This document shows positions 23,341-31,790 of a stretch of 50,459 nucleotides of DNA, in pieces; the stretch's first letter is position 1; each line of letters opens with the position of its first letter. Made by a program: the position numbers and the translations under genes. Location of the stretch: NCBI GenBank assembly GCA_030042915.1, contig JASHYS010000245.1, forward strand, positions 1 through 50,459, written 5' to 3'. Source of the DNA: Acidobacteriaceae bacterium (GTDB lineage: Bacteria > Acidobacteriota > Terriglobia > Terriglobales > Acidobacteriaceae). The notes under the pieces were generated by a model. It worked only from the letters and a program-made list of their open reading frames with translations, was not told where the DNA came from and did no database searches.

Positions 23341-23380
23341 AAAAACCGACCTGCTTCCCCGCTTGGGGGAAACCGATCGG
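23341..23380 (-). terminator. Probable intrinsic terminator of the micropeptide gene
   Basis: On the minus strand CCGA...TTCCCC-CAAGC-GGGGAA...TCGG forms a stem that is followed by TTTTTCTTTT. It lies about 110 bases after the micropeptide stop codon. Confidence 0.6.
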
Positions 23381-23487
23381 CTCTTCGACCTGCCTGAATG
23401 TTATTCAGGCACAAAAAGAACTAATTCACGCGGTTACAAGACGCGATCCTGCCAAAACGGCCAAAACGATGCCGAACTAGATTGCGT

Positions 23488-23574
23488 TCAGTTTCCCGGC
23501 GGAATAGGAATAATCGGCAGAGCGGCTAGAACAAAAGCCACTACGACGAATTTGAGCAAACTCAACGTACGCAT
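23488..23574 (-). CDS. 28-residue hydrophobic membrane peptide
   Basis: A short reading frame with an unusually good start: GGAGGG lies 8 bases before the ATG. The peptide begins MRTLSLLKF, continues as one transmembrane helix (VVVAFVLAALPII) and ends in PIPPGN. Two positive residues precede the helix, so the orientation would be N-in. The Pro-rich end would sit at the outer face. It is too short for family assignment. A dedicated terminator-like hairpin lies downstream and no other gene is within 280 bases upstream or downstream, so it seems to be its own transcription unit. It could be a small regulatory membrane protein, a leader peptide remnant or a toxin-type peptide. No antitoxin RNA was identified. 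Confidence 0.5.
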   Translation of the reverse strand: MRTLSLLKFVVVAFVLAALPIIPIPPGN

Positions 23575-24038
23575 TGAAAAACCCTCCAGGCGGTGGAGAC
23601 AACCCGCCTCAATCAACTGCAAAGTTAGAGTAACCCAAACGTGGGATAGTCGCTAGCACAAAAGTGCCATGCAGAATAATTTCTTCCGTTCGTACCCAGA
23701 AATGAAGTCACTATAGTAACCTATTGAATGGTTACTATTGATTCTCGCGTATCGACACTGGTCCGCGAGGCAAAGCCTTCGATTTGCTTGGCGCCACCGG
23801 GGCCACAAATTTCATCCGGCCGCACAAGGGGTCCTTCTGAATTTCGCGAGCGCTGAATGATCCAAGCTGCGGAGCTCAGAGGTTGTGGAAGAAGATTGTG
23901 GAAAAACGGGACCACCAGGCGCAGAGGGAAAGGGATCGCATTGAATCGGTTACCAGTCTGGAAACTTTGGTGCCCTGTGCGAAACCGGCTAAAGTGGGTA
24001 CATTGGCAACTAAGCCCACACACAGAGGGGCTTCATTC

Positions 24039-24401
24039 ATGACATCAATCAAGCCAGAATCACCACTTCCGTCGGGCTCGCGGGCTACCGTGAGCGGCAA
24101 ACAAGAAGTGCGTTGCGCGGTGCGTTTCCCGTTAAGTCTGCCTGTGGTGCTCGCGACGGATAGCGGAGAGGCCCCTGCGCTTACTCGGAACGTCTCCGCC
24201 AGCGGCGTGCTGTTTTCGCTGGAGCAGGCTTTACAGGTGGGGATGGATGTCCGCTTTTCGATGCGCATGCCACATGGCGTCCTGGGTACGCCGCACGACG
24301 TTCTGGTCCATTGCACCGGACGTGTGGTACGCTGCTCCAAAGGCCACCACGAGCACCTTGCTGCAGCCACAATTGATGAATATCGATTTGCGGAGCAGTG
24401 A
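24039..24401 (+). CDS. PilZ-domain protein
   Basis: A 120-residue single PilZ domain, a likely cyclic-di-GMP effector. After a 20-residue tail come R25 and R29 in EVRCAVRFPLSLPV, corresponding to the RxxxR element, and NVSASG (51-56), corresponding to the (D/N)xSxxG element. The barrel continues through VGMDVRFSMRMP, DVLVHCTGRVVRCSKG and HEHLAAATIDEYRF. The ATG at 24039 is chosen because AGAGGGG lies 8 bases upstream. The frame is open further up but without protein-like content. The response regulator gene begins 27 bases downstream, so the two are probably one operon linking c-di-GMP or surface sensing to transcription. Confidence 0.85.
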   Translation: MTSIKPESPLPSGSRATVSGKQEVRCAVRFPLSLPVVLATDSGEAPALTRNVSASGVLFSLEQALQVGMDVRFSMRMPHGVLGTPHDVLVHCTGRVVRCSKGHHEHLAAATIDEYRFAEQ

Positions 24402-24428
24402 GCGTGCGGTAAACGGCGGCAGCCGACG

Positions 24429-25175
24429 ATGGAGAATCTGGACGAAAACCCCGAGAGTGAAAACGGCGAAGTTCCGGTTAAGCCGGGCACGATTCGCGTA
24501 ATTCTTGCAGATTCCCAGGCGATCTACCGCGTGGGGATTCGCAAGATTTTTGCTCTGGAAGACGATATCCGCGTCGTCGCTCAAGCCGATTCATTAGAGA
24601 ATCTACGGGCCGCGATTGAGCGCTATCCTACCGACATTGTTCTGTTGGAAGGCAGCATGCTGGCGGGCACGGCCAACGCCATTCCGGACCTTCTGCGGCT
24701 GGCTCCGGATGTGAAGCTAATTGTGCAGGCCGTGGCGGCGGATGAGAACCACACTGTGGAACTGTATCGACGCGGGGTCCGCGGCATTGTGTCGCGTTCC
24801 ATCTCGCCCGACCTGCTGGTGCGCTGCGTGCGCCGCATCGCTGCCGGCGAAACCTGGATCGACAACCAGTCAGTGAACTGGGTGATTGATGCCTATCGGG
24901 CGCAGGCGGCAGCACTGGTGAGCCCCCGCAACCAGCCGCGCCTTTCACCGAAAGAGCGGTCGATCATTACCTGCATCACGCAGGGCAAGCGCAACAAGGA
25001 GATCGCATTCCAGCTGGGCACCACAGAGCAGGTGATCAAGAACTATCTGCGCAAGATCTACGACAAGCTGGGCGTTTCGGATCGTCTCGAGCTGGCTCTT
25101 TATTGCCTGCACAATAAAATCATCCAGTCAGACCTGGATGAAGAGCAGGTGGCGCAGAAGATCGTGGCCGGTTAG
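24429..25175 (+). CDS. LuxR/NarL-type response regulator with degenerate receiver
   Basis: A 248-residue transcription regulator. After a 20-residue acidic tail the receiver runs from about 22 to 145 (IRVILADSQAIYRVGIRKIF). The acidic pocket keeps D28, but the phosphorylation position is Glu (VLLEGSM, E74) in place of Asp, the signalling Thr is lost (LIVQAVA) and the conserved Lys is replaced (GIVSRSIS). The C-terminal GerE helix-turn-helix is intact: LSPKERSIITCITQGKRNKEIAFQLGTTEQVIKNYLRKIYDKLGVSDRLELALY (about 172-225). It probably acts independently of phosphorylation, perhaps as a constitutive dimer or through another ligand. It follows the PilZ gene in the same direction. No histidine kinase is nearby. 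Confidence 0.88.
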   Translation: MENLDENPESENGEVPVKPGTIRVILADSQAIYRVGIRKIFALEDDIRVVAQADSLENLRAAIERYPTDIVLLEGSMLAGTANAIPDLLRLAPDVKLIVQAVAADENHTVELYRRGVRGIVSRSISPDLLVRCVRRIAAGETWIDNQSVNWVIDAYRAQAAALVSPRNQPRLSPKERSIITCITQGKRNKEIAFQLGTTEQVIKNYLRKIYDKLGVSDRLELALYCLHNKIIQSDLDEEQVAQKIVAG

Positions 25176-25197
25176 CGGCCTCACCGTTCAAAACTTC

Positions 25198-25719
25198 TCA
25201 ACAGGACCTTTCGGCAGCGCTTGACTGCTGCGTCTGGTGGTTTGCGTGCGCATCGCAACAGCGCCGGCGGGCCGTCTCGAGCAGGCGGATTAACTGCGCC
25301 AATTCGGTGCGGCTCATGTGGCCAAGCAGCTCGGTGGGAACCCGCCGGATGACCGGATCCATGGAGCGGAGAAGTTCGAGTCCGGCGCGGGTGATTTGGG
25401 TCCAGACCACGCGGCGATCGCGCCGGTCGCGGCGTTGCTGGATGAGCTTGAGACCTTTGAGGCGCCCGAGCAGCCGCGTGATATCGGGCTCGGCGGCGAT
25501 CATGCGCTCGCCGATGGCCGCACAGGGCAGGCCGGCCGGCTGAGCACCACGCAAGATACGCAGCACATTGTATTGCGTCGAGCTGAGGCCCCAGCGGCGC
25601 GTTTTGTGCCGAAATGCACGCTCAAGGCAATCGGAAGTGCGGAGGACATTGAGAACTGCTTCCTCCTCCACACTTGCGAAAGGCAACGACTGCGCGATCT
25701 CGGTTTTCAGGTCTGCCAT
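25198..25719 (-). CDS. MarR-family transcriptional regulator
   Basis: A 173-residue winged-helix regulator. Helix alpha1 (EEEAVLNVLRTSDCLERAFRHK) leads to the DNA-binding part: LSSTQYNVLRILRGAQPAGLPCAAIGERMIAAEPDITRLLGRLKGLKLIQQRRDRRDRRVVWTQITRAGLELL, which is classic MarR with DRRDRR in the wing. The start at 25719 is supported by a GGGAGA site, although the frame is open for 23 codons more. It follows the yceI gene by 78 bases on the same strand. MarR/YceI pairs are common, and the regulator probably controls the pair. Two C-terminal Cys (RRRCCDAHANH) could allow redox sensing. Confidence 0.9.
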   Translation of the reverse strand: MADLKTEIAQSLPFASVEEEAVLNVLRTSDCLERAFRHKTRRWGLSSTQYNVLRILRGAQPAGLPCAAIGERMIAAEPDITRLLGRLKGLKLIQQRRDRRDRRVVWTQITRAGLELLRSMDPVIRRVPTELLGHMSRTELAQLIRLLETARRRCCDAHANHQTQQSSAAERSC

Positions 25720-25797
25720 CGGGAATTCTCCCGGCTTCGGGCCGTGAGGTCGTTTGCAGCCGGCTTCAGGCCGTGAGCGCTGGCGCACCAGTTGCTC

Positions 25798-26373
25798 TTA
25801 CTGCTTGACGACGTCCAGTTCGATGGTGAGCTTGACCTCGTCGCCGAGCATGGCGGCAGGTGCGTTCGGCGCAATGCCAAAGGCGGTTCTGCTGATGGTG
25901 GCCGTGGCTGAAAAGCCCATGTGCGCCTTGCCGCGGCGGTCGGTTATCGGCGGCGTGGGACCTTCCACATCCAGCACCACCGGCTTGGTGACGCCGTGGA
26001 GCGTCAGATTGCCGGCCACGCTCAGATCGTTGCCGTTCTTGGTTACGCTGGTGCTGGTAAACGTGGCTTTGGGAAAGTTGGCGACATCGAAGTAGTTGGC
26101 GCCTTTCAGGTCGTTGTCGCGGCCCTGCACCCCGGTATCGACTGTGGTGACATCAATGTTGACCTGAACGCTGGACTTGGTGATGTCGGCCGCATCGTAT
26201 TGCAGGGTTGCGTTCACGCCGCCGAAGCGGCCATGAACCTTCGATACGCTCAGGTGGAGGATGCTGAAGTCCACTTCGCTGTGGGCCGGGTCAGAGACCC
26301 AGGTGGAAGGTTGCGCAGAGGCCCAGGGCGCGGCGAGCGCCAAAATGCCAGCAACAAGCAAGAGTCGATTCAT
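25798..26373 (-). CDS. YceI-family periplasmic lipocalin-like protein
   Basis: A 191-residue exported protein. The signal peptide (MNRLLLVAGILALAAPWASA) is followed by the YceI pattern: WVSDPAHSEVDFSILHLSVSKVHGRFGG, DAADITKSSVQVNIDVTTVDTGVQGRDNDLKGANYFDVANFPKATF, then GNLTLHGVTKPVVLDVE and a final TISRTAFGI. YceI proteins form an extended beta-barrel that binds isoprenoid-type lipids such as polyprenyl or quinone chains. It is the first gene of the yceI-marR unit, divergent from the MFS carrier with a 260-base spacer. Confidence 0.93.
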   Translation of the reverse strand: MNRLLLVAGILALAAPWASAQPSTWVSDPAHSEVDFSILHLSVSKVHGRFGGVNATLQYDAADITKSSVQVNIDVTTVDTGVQGRDNDLKGANYFDVANFPKATFTSTSVTKNGNDLSVAGNLTLHGVTKPVVLDVEGPTPPITDRRGKAHMGFSATATISRTAFGIAPNAPAAMLGDEVKLTIELDVVKQ

Positions 26374-26552
26374 GTGGAGAATTTCCTTTCGGTGCAGGGT
26401 TGTGACAGCTGTTTCGGGAAATAGGCGTTGTGACGGCTTGCTTTGCCTCCTTGAAAGGATGCAGCAGGTACGATATTCGTTGCAACAGATATTTCCAAAG
26501 GGAACCGGCTGTCAGTTTCGAGCTTCCTCTAATCCTCACTTCACAGGTGAAA

Positions 26553-26592
26553 GCCACCGCTAAAAGCCAAGAGCTGAAAGCTGACAGCTTGC
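26553..26592. repeat. Degenerate AGCT-type spacer repeat
   Basis: A run of imperfect units of the form GCTAAAAGCCAAGAGCTGAAAG with period about 10. The same flavour of sequence occurs at 41344-41378 and 41921-41946. Confidence 0.55.
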
Positions 26593-26633
26593 TGCGAGCG
26601 TGTGGGCCGCGCCCGTCTGCTATGCTCCCGCCT

Positions 26634-27902
26634 ATGTCCGTGATGGCTCCGTTCCAAAGCCTGACCCAGGCGCAACGCAGTGCTTTTCTGGCAGCCTTCC
26701 TGGGCTGGACGCTCGACAGCCTCGACTTTTTTATTCTCATCTTCTGCGTTCCGGCCATTGCCGGCGAGTTCAGAACGCAGCCTTCAGCCATTATGGGGGC
26801 GGTATTGCTGACGCAGGCCTTTCGTCCTGTTGGCGCACTGTTGTTTGGAATGCTGGCCGACCGCTATGGCCGCCGGCCGGTGCTGATGGCGAATATCCTC
26901 GGTTTCTCAGTGATCGAGCTGGCGTGCGCGTTTGCGCCATCGCTGACGGTGCTGCTTGTGCTGCGGGCGCTGTTCGGCATTGCCATGGGCGGCGAATGGG
27001 GGGTGGGCGCCGCGCTGGTATTCGAGACCTTGCCGAAAGAGGGCCGCGGCACATTCTCCGGCATCCTGCAGGAGGGCTACGCCGTAGGTTCGATTCTGGC
27101 CTCCGCCGCGTTCGGTCTCTTGTACGCAGGAGTTCACTGGCACGGCCTGTCGATTCCGGCCATCGGCTGGAGGGGCCTTTTCGTACTCGGCGCCTCGCCT
27201 GCGCTGCTTGCGTTCTATGTGCAATTTCGCGTTGCCGAGTCGCCGGTGTGGCTGGCCGGAGCCAGGAAGCGCCTCGAAGGAACTGCTCCTGACGCCGGAG
27301 GGAGCCGGCCACGCGGTCTTATCGAGTTTCTGCCAAGGTTTCTCTTCCTGGTGGTGTTGATGACGGCCTTCATGAGCTTTTCGCACGGAACTCAGGATGT
27401 GTATCCGACGTTTCTCGCCGTGGCGGCAAAGCTCTCTTCACATACGATCGGTTTGATCGGCGTGCTTTACGGACTCGGCTCGATCGCAGGCGGCATCGTC
27501 TTTGGGAGCCTGTCGGAGCATTGGGGCCGAAAGCGGGCGATTGTGACGGCCGCACTGCTGTCGATTCCCGTGATTCCGCTTTACGCGTACGGGCATTCCG
27601 CAGTCACGCTGGGCGTAGGCGCGGTGCTGATGCAGTTCATGGTGCAGGGTGCGTGGGGCGTGGTGCCGGCGTACCTGACGGAGCTATCGCCCGCGCCGGT
27701 GCGCGCAACGGCTCCAGGCCTGGCTTATCAGCTAGGCGGGCTGATTACTTCGTGGAACGGCCAGGGCCAGGCGCTGGCAGCCGAGCGGTGGAACAGTTAC
27801 CCGGCGGTGCTGGCCATTACGGTGATCGTGGTGGCGCTGGCGCTGGCAGGACTGGCGGCGTTGGGACACGAAGCGAAGGGTGCGGAGATGGCGGAGAAAT
27901 GA
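26634..27902 (+). CDS. MFS transporter, SHS-type organic acid permease-like
   Basis: A 12-helix major facilitator of about 422 residues. The first helix GWTLDSLDFFILIFCVPAIAGEF resembles the SHS (sialate/lactate) family, whose members carry monocarboxylates by proton symport. The signature loop DRYGRRPVLMANILGFSVIELACAF lies between helices 2 and 3, and GIAMGGEWGVGAALVFETLPKEGRGTFSGILQEGYAVGSILA marks helices 4-5. The second half contains FGSLSEHWGRKRAIVTAALL. The frame extends 200 bases upstream into a degenerate spacer repeat, so one of three clustered ATGs (26622, 26634, 26643) is the start. None has a convincing ribosome binding site. Substrate is inferred only from family. Confidence 0.85.
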   Translation: MSVMAPFQSLTQAQRSAFLAAFLGWTLDSLDFFILIFCVPAIAGEFRTQPSAIMGAVLLTQAFRPVGALLFGMLADRYGRRPVLMANILGFSVIELACAFAPSLTVLLVLRALFGIAMGGEWGVGAALVFETLPKEGRGTFSGILQEGYAVGSILASAAFGLLYAGVHWHGLSIPAIGWRGLFVLGASPALLAFYVQFRVAESPVWLAGARKRLEGTAPDAGGSRPRGLIEFLPRFLFLVVLMTAFMSFSHGTQDVYPTFLAVAAKLSSHTIGLIGVLYGLGSIAGGIVFGSLSEHWGRKRAIVTAALLSIPVIPLYAYGHSAVTLGVGAVLMQFMVQGAWGVVPAYLTELSPAPVRATAPGLAYQLGGLITSWNGQGQALAAERWNSYPAVLAITVIVVALALAGLAALGHEAKGAEMAEK

Positions 27903-28483
27903 CTGCGATATCGAGTCGGGAACGGAAAGGTCGCAAGTAATCGAAATGCGGTTACCGGTTCGCTGATTTCCTACGTACCCAACGGCTCGGTCATCTCTTG
28001 CTTTTTGTCCACCTTCGCGGAATTGTTCTTCATGGTTCCGGCGCGTAGCTTTAAACGTATCAGCCTGCCTAAACCAGCTATTGGGGAGCTGAGCGCAGGG
28101 CAGCAGCGAAGGATCGGGTGGCCGGCGCGAGCGAGCGCGAGGCGAGCCTCGATCCTTCGCATTCTTTTTGACTGCGCAGGGGCAGCGATCGATGTTCCTT
28201 TCAGCCGAACGCAGCAGATCGCCGCGATTCCGGTTCTCTCCTTAACTCTTAACAGGCTGTGCCATCTCGCCCCGATTGATATCGGCGCGAGGCTTGATTG
28301 CCGATCGGCTTAGAGCCTGCTTCGTGACCGCTGTCGATTCTGAGGCGGCGTGGCCTTGCTGCGTTCCGGCGGCCAGGGCTAAGATAGCCACAAGCGTCGC
28401 GTCTTCCCTTAAGAGCGCGGCAACCCGATCCTGCAAGCGCGGCGACGCCATTCACGAACGACTCCCAAACCGGAGGGACGACC
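27903..28483. other. Spacer upstream of the molybdenum hydroxylase operon
   Basis: 581 bases without a supported gene. It contains the palindromic element at 28106-28169 and an otherwise featureless GC-rich leader. I looked for a molybdenum-cofactor riboswitch-like pattern and did not find one. Confidence 0.6.
28106..28169 (+). repeat. REP-like palindrome with terminator character
   Basis: GCGAAGGATCG at 28106-28116 pairs perfectly with CGATCCTTCGC at 28150-28160 (11 bp). The 33-base loop is rich in GCGAGCGAGC and could fold further. ATTCTTTTT follows. It resembles an intrinsic terminator for the MFS gene at a distance of 200 bases, or a dispersed repetitive palindrome. Confidence 0.55.
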
Positions 28484-29161
28484 ATGCCGGAGATGGAAGA
28501 TCCCAAGTCGGCTGAAAGCCCATCGAAAACGATTACGAGGCGCAGGTTCATTCTGGGCGTGATCGCCGGAGGCGCCGTGGTGAGCGCGGCGAGCTACAAG
28601 ATTCTGTCGCCGGGCGGGCGCGGCCGGGGCCTGGCCGGCGGTGAGCGGCTGATCACTTTGAACGTGAACGGCAAGATGCGCCGCGTGGAAGTGATGAAGC
28701 AGGAGACGCTGGCCTGGACGCTGCGCTACAAACTGGGACTGACGGGAACCAAGCTGGGTTGCGACCGCGCCGAATGTGGTGCATGCACGGTGCTGATCGA
28801 CGATGTGCCCCACTATAGCTGCTCAGTGCTGACCAATACGGTGCGCGGACGCAAGGTGACTACCATTGAAGGACTGGCTGCGGACGACGGCACGCTGCAT
28901 CCGGTTCAGCAGGCGGTGGTGGATGAGCAGGGCTTCCAGTGCGCCTTCTGCATGTCGGGATTCATCATGGCCGGCGTCGGGTACCTCAAGAAAAACCCCA
29001 ATTCCACGCGCGCTGAGCTGGCGCATGGCATCAGCGGCAATCTCTGCCGCTGCCAGGATTACGCAAAAATCCTGGATGCAATGATGCGCGGCGCCGAATA
29101 CATGAGAACCGGGGCCCCCACGGACAGGTCTTCGTCCGTGGGGTCGAAGAGGAGGGCTTAA
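28484..29161 (+). CDS. Tat-targeted [2Fe-2S] subunit of a molybdenum hydroxylase (PaoA/XdhC-type small subunit)
   Basis: A 225-residue iron-sulfur subunit of a xanthine dehydrogenase-family enzyme. A twin-arginine signal is visible at 18-24 (TRRRFIL), followed by a hydrophobic stretch GVIAGGAVVSAAS, so the folded complex should be exported. Two [2Fe-2S] clusters are bound by C93, C98, C101, C113 and by C153, C156, C188, C190 (GCDRAECGAC, CAFC, LCRC). The subunit relays electrons from the molybdenum site to FAD. A GGAGGG site precedes the ATG. The molybdopterin subunit starts 2 bases after the stop. PaoA of E. coli has the same layout. Confidence 0.92.
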   Translation: MPEMEDPKSAESPSKTITRRRFILGVIAGGAVVSAASYKILSPGGRGRGLAGGERLITLNVNGKMRRVEVMKQETLAWTLRYKLGLTGTKLGCDRAECGACTVLIDDVPHYSCSVLTNTVRGRKVTTIEGLAADDGTLHPVQQAVVDEQGFQCAFCMSGFIMAGVGYLKKNPNSTRAELAHGISGNLCRCQDYAKILDAMMRGAEYMRTGAPTDRSSSVGSKRRA

Positions 29162-29163
29162 TC

Positions 29164-31704
29164 ATGGCTGATGCCCCCGTTGGGACGACCAAAGCTGTCT
29201 CAAATTCCGCGAATGACCAGCCGCGCCCGTATGGCACAGGCTACAAGCTGATCGGCAAAGATTATGCAACGCCCGACATGATCGCCAAGGTGACGGGAAA
29301 GTCGAAGTATGCCGAGGATTTTCGCGCTGAGGGGATGCTGTTTTGCCGGCTGGTGCTGAGCCCCATGCCGCATGGGCGGATCAAGAGCGTGGATGCGAGC
29401 GAGGCGCTGGCCTTACCGGGGGTGAAGGCATTGCTGCGGGCGGGAGATATTCCGCCGCAGGCTGATTACCTTGATGACAACGGCAGAACCATCAAGGCGA
29501 GCAAATGGGGCGAGCGCGCGCTCACCGACGAGCCCGTCTACCAGGGCGAGCCCATCATGGCGGTGGCTGCGGTCGACGAACTCACCTGCGCCGAGGCCAT
29601 CGAAAGAATCAAGATCGACATGGAGCCTTTGCCTTTTGTCATTGACCCGCTCGACAGCTTGCGGCCCGGCGGGCCGAATCCGCGCGAGGACGGGAATGTG
29701 TGGGTGCGCGGCAATCCGCCGGCCACGCCGCCGCAAGTGCTGACTTCGCTGAAATGGACCAATGCCGACTTTGCCGATTACGACCAGGGCAACCTACCCA
29801 TGGGTCATGCGCCCGATACCTGGAAGTACGGTGACGTCGATGCGGGGTTCAAAGATGCGGCGTTGATTCTCGATGAATCGTTTGTGACGCCGGACGTGAG
29901 CCACCAGTGCCTGGAACCGCGCACTGCCATGGCGTATTGGCAGAACGGCAAGCTCTTCATGCACACCGGCACGCAGAGCACGTTTCAAACCGTGCCCGCC
30001 ATCGCGCGCTGGATGAACATGAAGACCGACGACATCGTGTTCATCAGCGAATACACCGGCGGCGGATTCGGAAGCAAGATCACTGGCGGCATCACCATGA
30101 TTATTCCCGCCGTTCTTTCGCGCAAACTCGGCGCCCCGGTGATGATGCGCATCAGCCGCGAAGAGGAGCACTACATCGGCCGCGCGCGGCCCAGCGTGAT
30201 GGGCCGGGTGAAGGCAGGGTTCGCCAAGGATGGGCGCATCACCGCGCTCGATATGTACACCGTGACCAACTCCGGATCGTATGATGCGTCAGGCGATGGC
30301 GGTTCGGCGGCGCGCATTGTTTCGCTGCTCTATCAGCCTCCGGCGATGCGCTGGCAGGGCGTGACCGTGATGACCAATACACCGCCGCGCAGCGCCCAGA
30401 GCGCTCCCGGAGGCATGCAGGGAATCGCCATCATGGAGCCGGTGCTTTCGAAGGCTGCGCGCAAGCTGGGCGTTGACCAGGTGGCGTTGCGCGACGTGAA
30501 TTGCCCCGAGGGAAAAGCCGAGTACGGCGCACCGAACTCGCAGGGCAAGCGCAACTACACTACGAGCTGCTTTATGCGGCTGGCGCTGGAGCGGGGCGCC
30601 GAGCAGTTCAAATGGAGCGAGCGCGTGGCCAAGGCGAAGCAGAACGGCAGCAAAGTGCGCGGACTGGGCGTTTCACTGAGTTGCTACGTAGGCGGCACCA
30701 TCGGGTTCGATGGATTGATCGTGGTCACGCCGGAGGGACGCGTGCGCTTCCACTCCGGCATCGGCAATTTGGGCACCGAGTCGGTGATGGATGTGCATCG
30801 CGCAGGCGCCGAGATGCTGGGCGTGCCGTGGGATGTTTGCGACGTGCTGTGGGGCGATACGTCGCGCATCATGCCCTACACGTGCGTTTCCGGGGGCAGC
30901 CAAACTACGCACGCCATGACGCGCGCCGCCTACGCTGTGGCCTCGGAGTGCAAGCAAAAGCTCAAAGAAGTCGCGGCCAAGTCGCTCGGCGGCAGCCCCG
31001 AAAATTACGACGTCGTCGACGGCCGCATCGTGCGCAAGGGCGGCGGAACGGCGATGACGCTGGCGCAGGCCGCGCAGAAGGCGATTCAACTGGGCGGAAT
31101 GTACGACGGGCACGAAGCGCCGGCGGACGTGCACAAACAAACCAAGGCAGCGGTGAGCGCGCTGGCCGGGCAGGGGCTGGTGGTCGCGGCCAAGGACAAG
31201 TACCCGCGCGACGGCGATACCTATTCGTTCGTCGCCAGCTTCGCCGAGGTCGAAGTGGATGTGGAGACGGGCAAATATTACATCACCGATTTTCTGGCCT
31301 ACGGCGACGTGGGTACGGTTCTTCATCCACACTCGCTGGGCGGGCAAATGCTGGGCCGGTCGACGTTGGGCATCGGACATGCCATCGGACAGAAGTGGGT
31401 TTTCGACCCCGATTATGGCGTGACTGTGGCCAAACGCTTTTACCAGAACAAGCCGCCAACCATTCTCGACGTGCCGGTGGACATGCAATGGTCGGCGCTG
31501 AATATTCCCGATCCGGAAACACCCGTAGGAGCGCGCGGGGTGGGCGAGCCGCCCGTCGGCGGTGGATGCGCGTCGATTCTGAATGCGCTGAGCGATGCGT
31601 TGGGTGACGAGATCTTCCAGCGCGCGCCGGTGAATGCGGATACGATTCTGGCGTCTTATGAAGCGGGACGCCCGATGCAGCATCCGTTTCTGGCAAGTAT
31701 TTGA
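29164..31704 (+). CDS. Molybdopterin-binding large subunit of the molybdenum hydroxylase
   Basis: An 846-residue catalytic subunit of the xanthine dehydrogenase/aldehyde oxidoreductase family. N-terminal Ald_Xan a/b-type domain (IGKDYATPDMIAKVTGKSKYAEDF, about 30-150). Molybdenum domain marks: EYTGGGFGSK near 297-306, APGGMQGIAIMEPVLSKAA, SGGSQTTHAMTRAA, and GARGVGEPPVGGG with the catalytic Glu at about E795. It hydroxylates a heterocycle or oxidises an aldehyde using water as oxygen source. The substrate cannot be read from sequence, although purines or related rings are suggested by the nearby pyrimidine genes. There is no Tat signal of its own, so it would be exported piggy-back with the small subunit. 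A GAGGAGGG site precedes the start. Confidence 0.92.
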   Translation: MADAPVGTTKAVSNSANDQPRPYGTGYKLIGKDYATPDMIAKVTGKSKYAEDFRAEGMLFCRLVLSPMPHGRIKSVDASEALALPGVKALLRAGDIPPQADYLDDNGRTIKASKWGERALTDEPVYQGEPIMAVAAVDELTCAEAIERIKIDMEPLPFVIDPLDSLRPGGPNPREDGNVWVRGNPPATPPQVLTSLKWTNADFADYDQGNLPMGHAPDTWKYGDVDAGFKDAALILDESFVTPDVSHQCLEPRTAMAYWQNGKLFMHTGTQSTFQTVPAIARWMNMKTDDIVFISEYTGGGFGSKITGGITMIIPAVLSRKLGAPVMMRISREEEHYIGRARPSVMGRVKAGFAKDGRITALDMYTVTNSGSYDASGDGGSAARIVSLLYQPPAMRWQGVTVMTNTPPRSAQSAPGGMQGIAIMEPVLSKAARKLGVDQVALRDVNCPEGKAEYGAPNSQGKRNYTTSCFMRLALERGAEQFKWSERVAKAKQNGSKVRGLGVSLSCYVGGTIGFDGLIVVTPEGRVRFHSGIGNLGTESVMDVHRAGAEMLGVPWDVCDVLWGDTSRIMPYTCVSGGSQTTHAMTRAAYAVASECKQKLKEVAAKSLGGSPENYDVVDGRIVRKGGGTAMTLAQAAQKAIQLGGMYDGHEAPADVHKQTKAAVSALAGQGLVVAAKDKYPRDGDTYSFVASFAEVEVDVETGKYYITDFLAYGDVGTVLHPHSLGGQMLGRSTLGIGHAIGQKWVFDPDYGVTVAKRFYQNKPPTILDVPVDMQWSALNIPDPETPVGARGVGEPPVGGGCASILNALSDALGDEIFQRAPVNADTILASYEAGRPMQHPFLASI

Positions 31705-31730
31705 GGCTCGGTGGCGAGGGAAAATGGCCA

Positions 31731-31770
31731 CCCGCCCTGAACGCCAAAGACGCGTTCAGGATGGGGCACG
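31731..31770. repeat. REP-like palindrome, copy 1
   Basis: CCTGAACGC and GCGTTCAGG form a 9-bp stem around CAAAGAC, flanked by CCCGC on the left and ATGGGGCAC on the right. A second element with the same flanks and a compensatory stem change lies at 39872-39916. It sits in the gap between the molybdenum and FAD subunit genes of one operon. Confidence 0.75.
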
Positions 31771-31790
31771 CAATAGAAACGGAGTGAGCA

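Larger units (their letters stand above)
23203..24038. other. Long spacer containing one micropeptide gene
   Basis: 836 bases between a minus-strand membrane protein and the plus-strand PilZ gene. It holds the 28-codon membrane peptide at 23488-23574, its probable terminator at 23341-23380, and a perfect 9-bp hairpin TGCCTGAAT-GTT-ATTCAGGCA at 23391-23411. From 23590 to 24000 I see nothing beyond AT-richer, promoter-like DNA. Confidence 0.6.

Noticed and set aside
23363..23656. Plus-strand 97-codon frame
   Set aside because: Polar low-complexity translation, no ribosome binding site, and antisense to the better-supported micropeptide.
26430..26633. 68-residue extension of the MFS carrier
   Set aside because: It runs through an AGCT-type spacer repeat and would place a hydrophilic, Cys-rich tail before helix 1. 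Family members start near the later ATGs.
27903..28483. Molybdenum-cofactor riboswitch upstream of the hydroxylase operon
   Set aside because: No arrangement of helices resembling the Moco RNA motif could be found. Only a REP-like palindrome is present.
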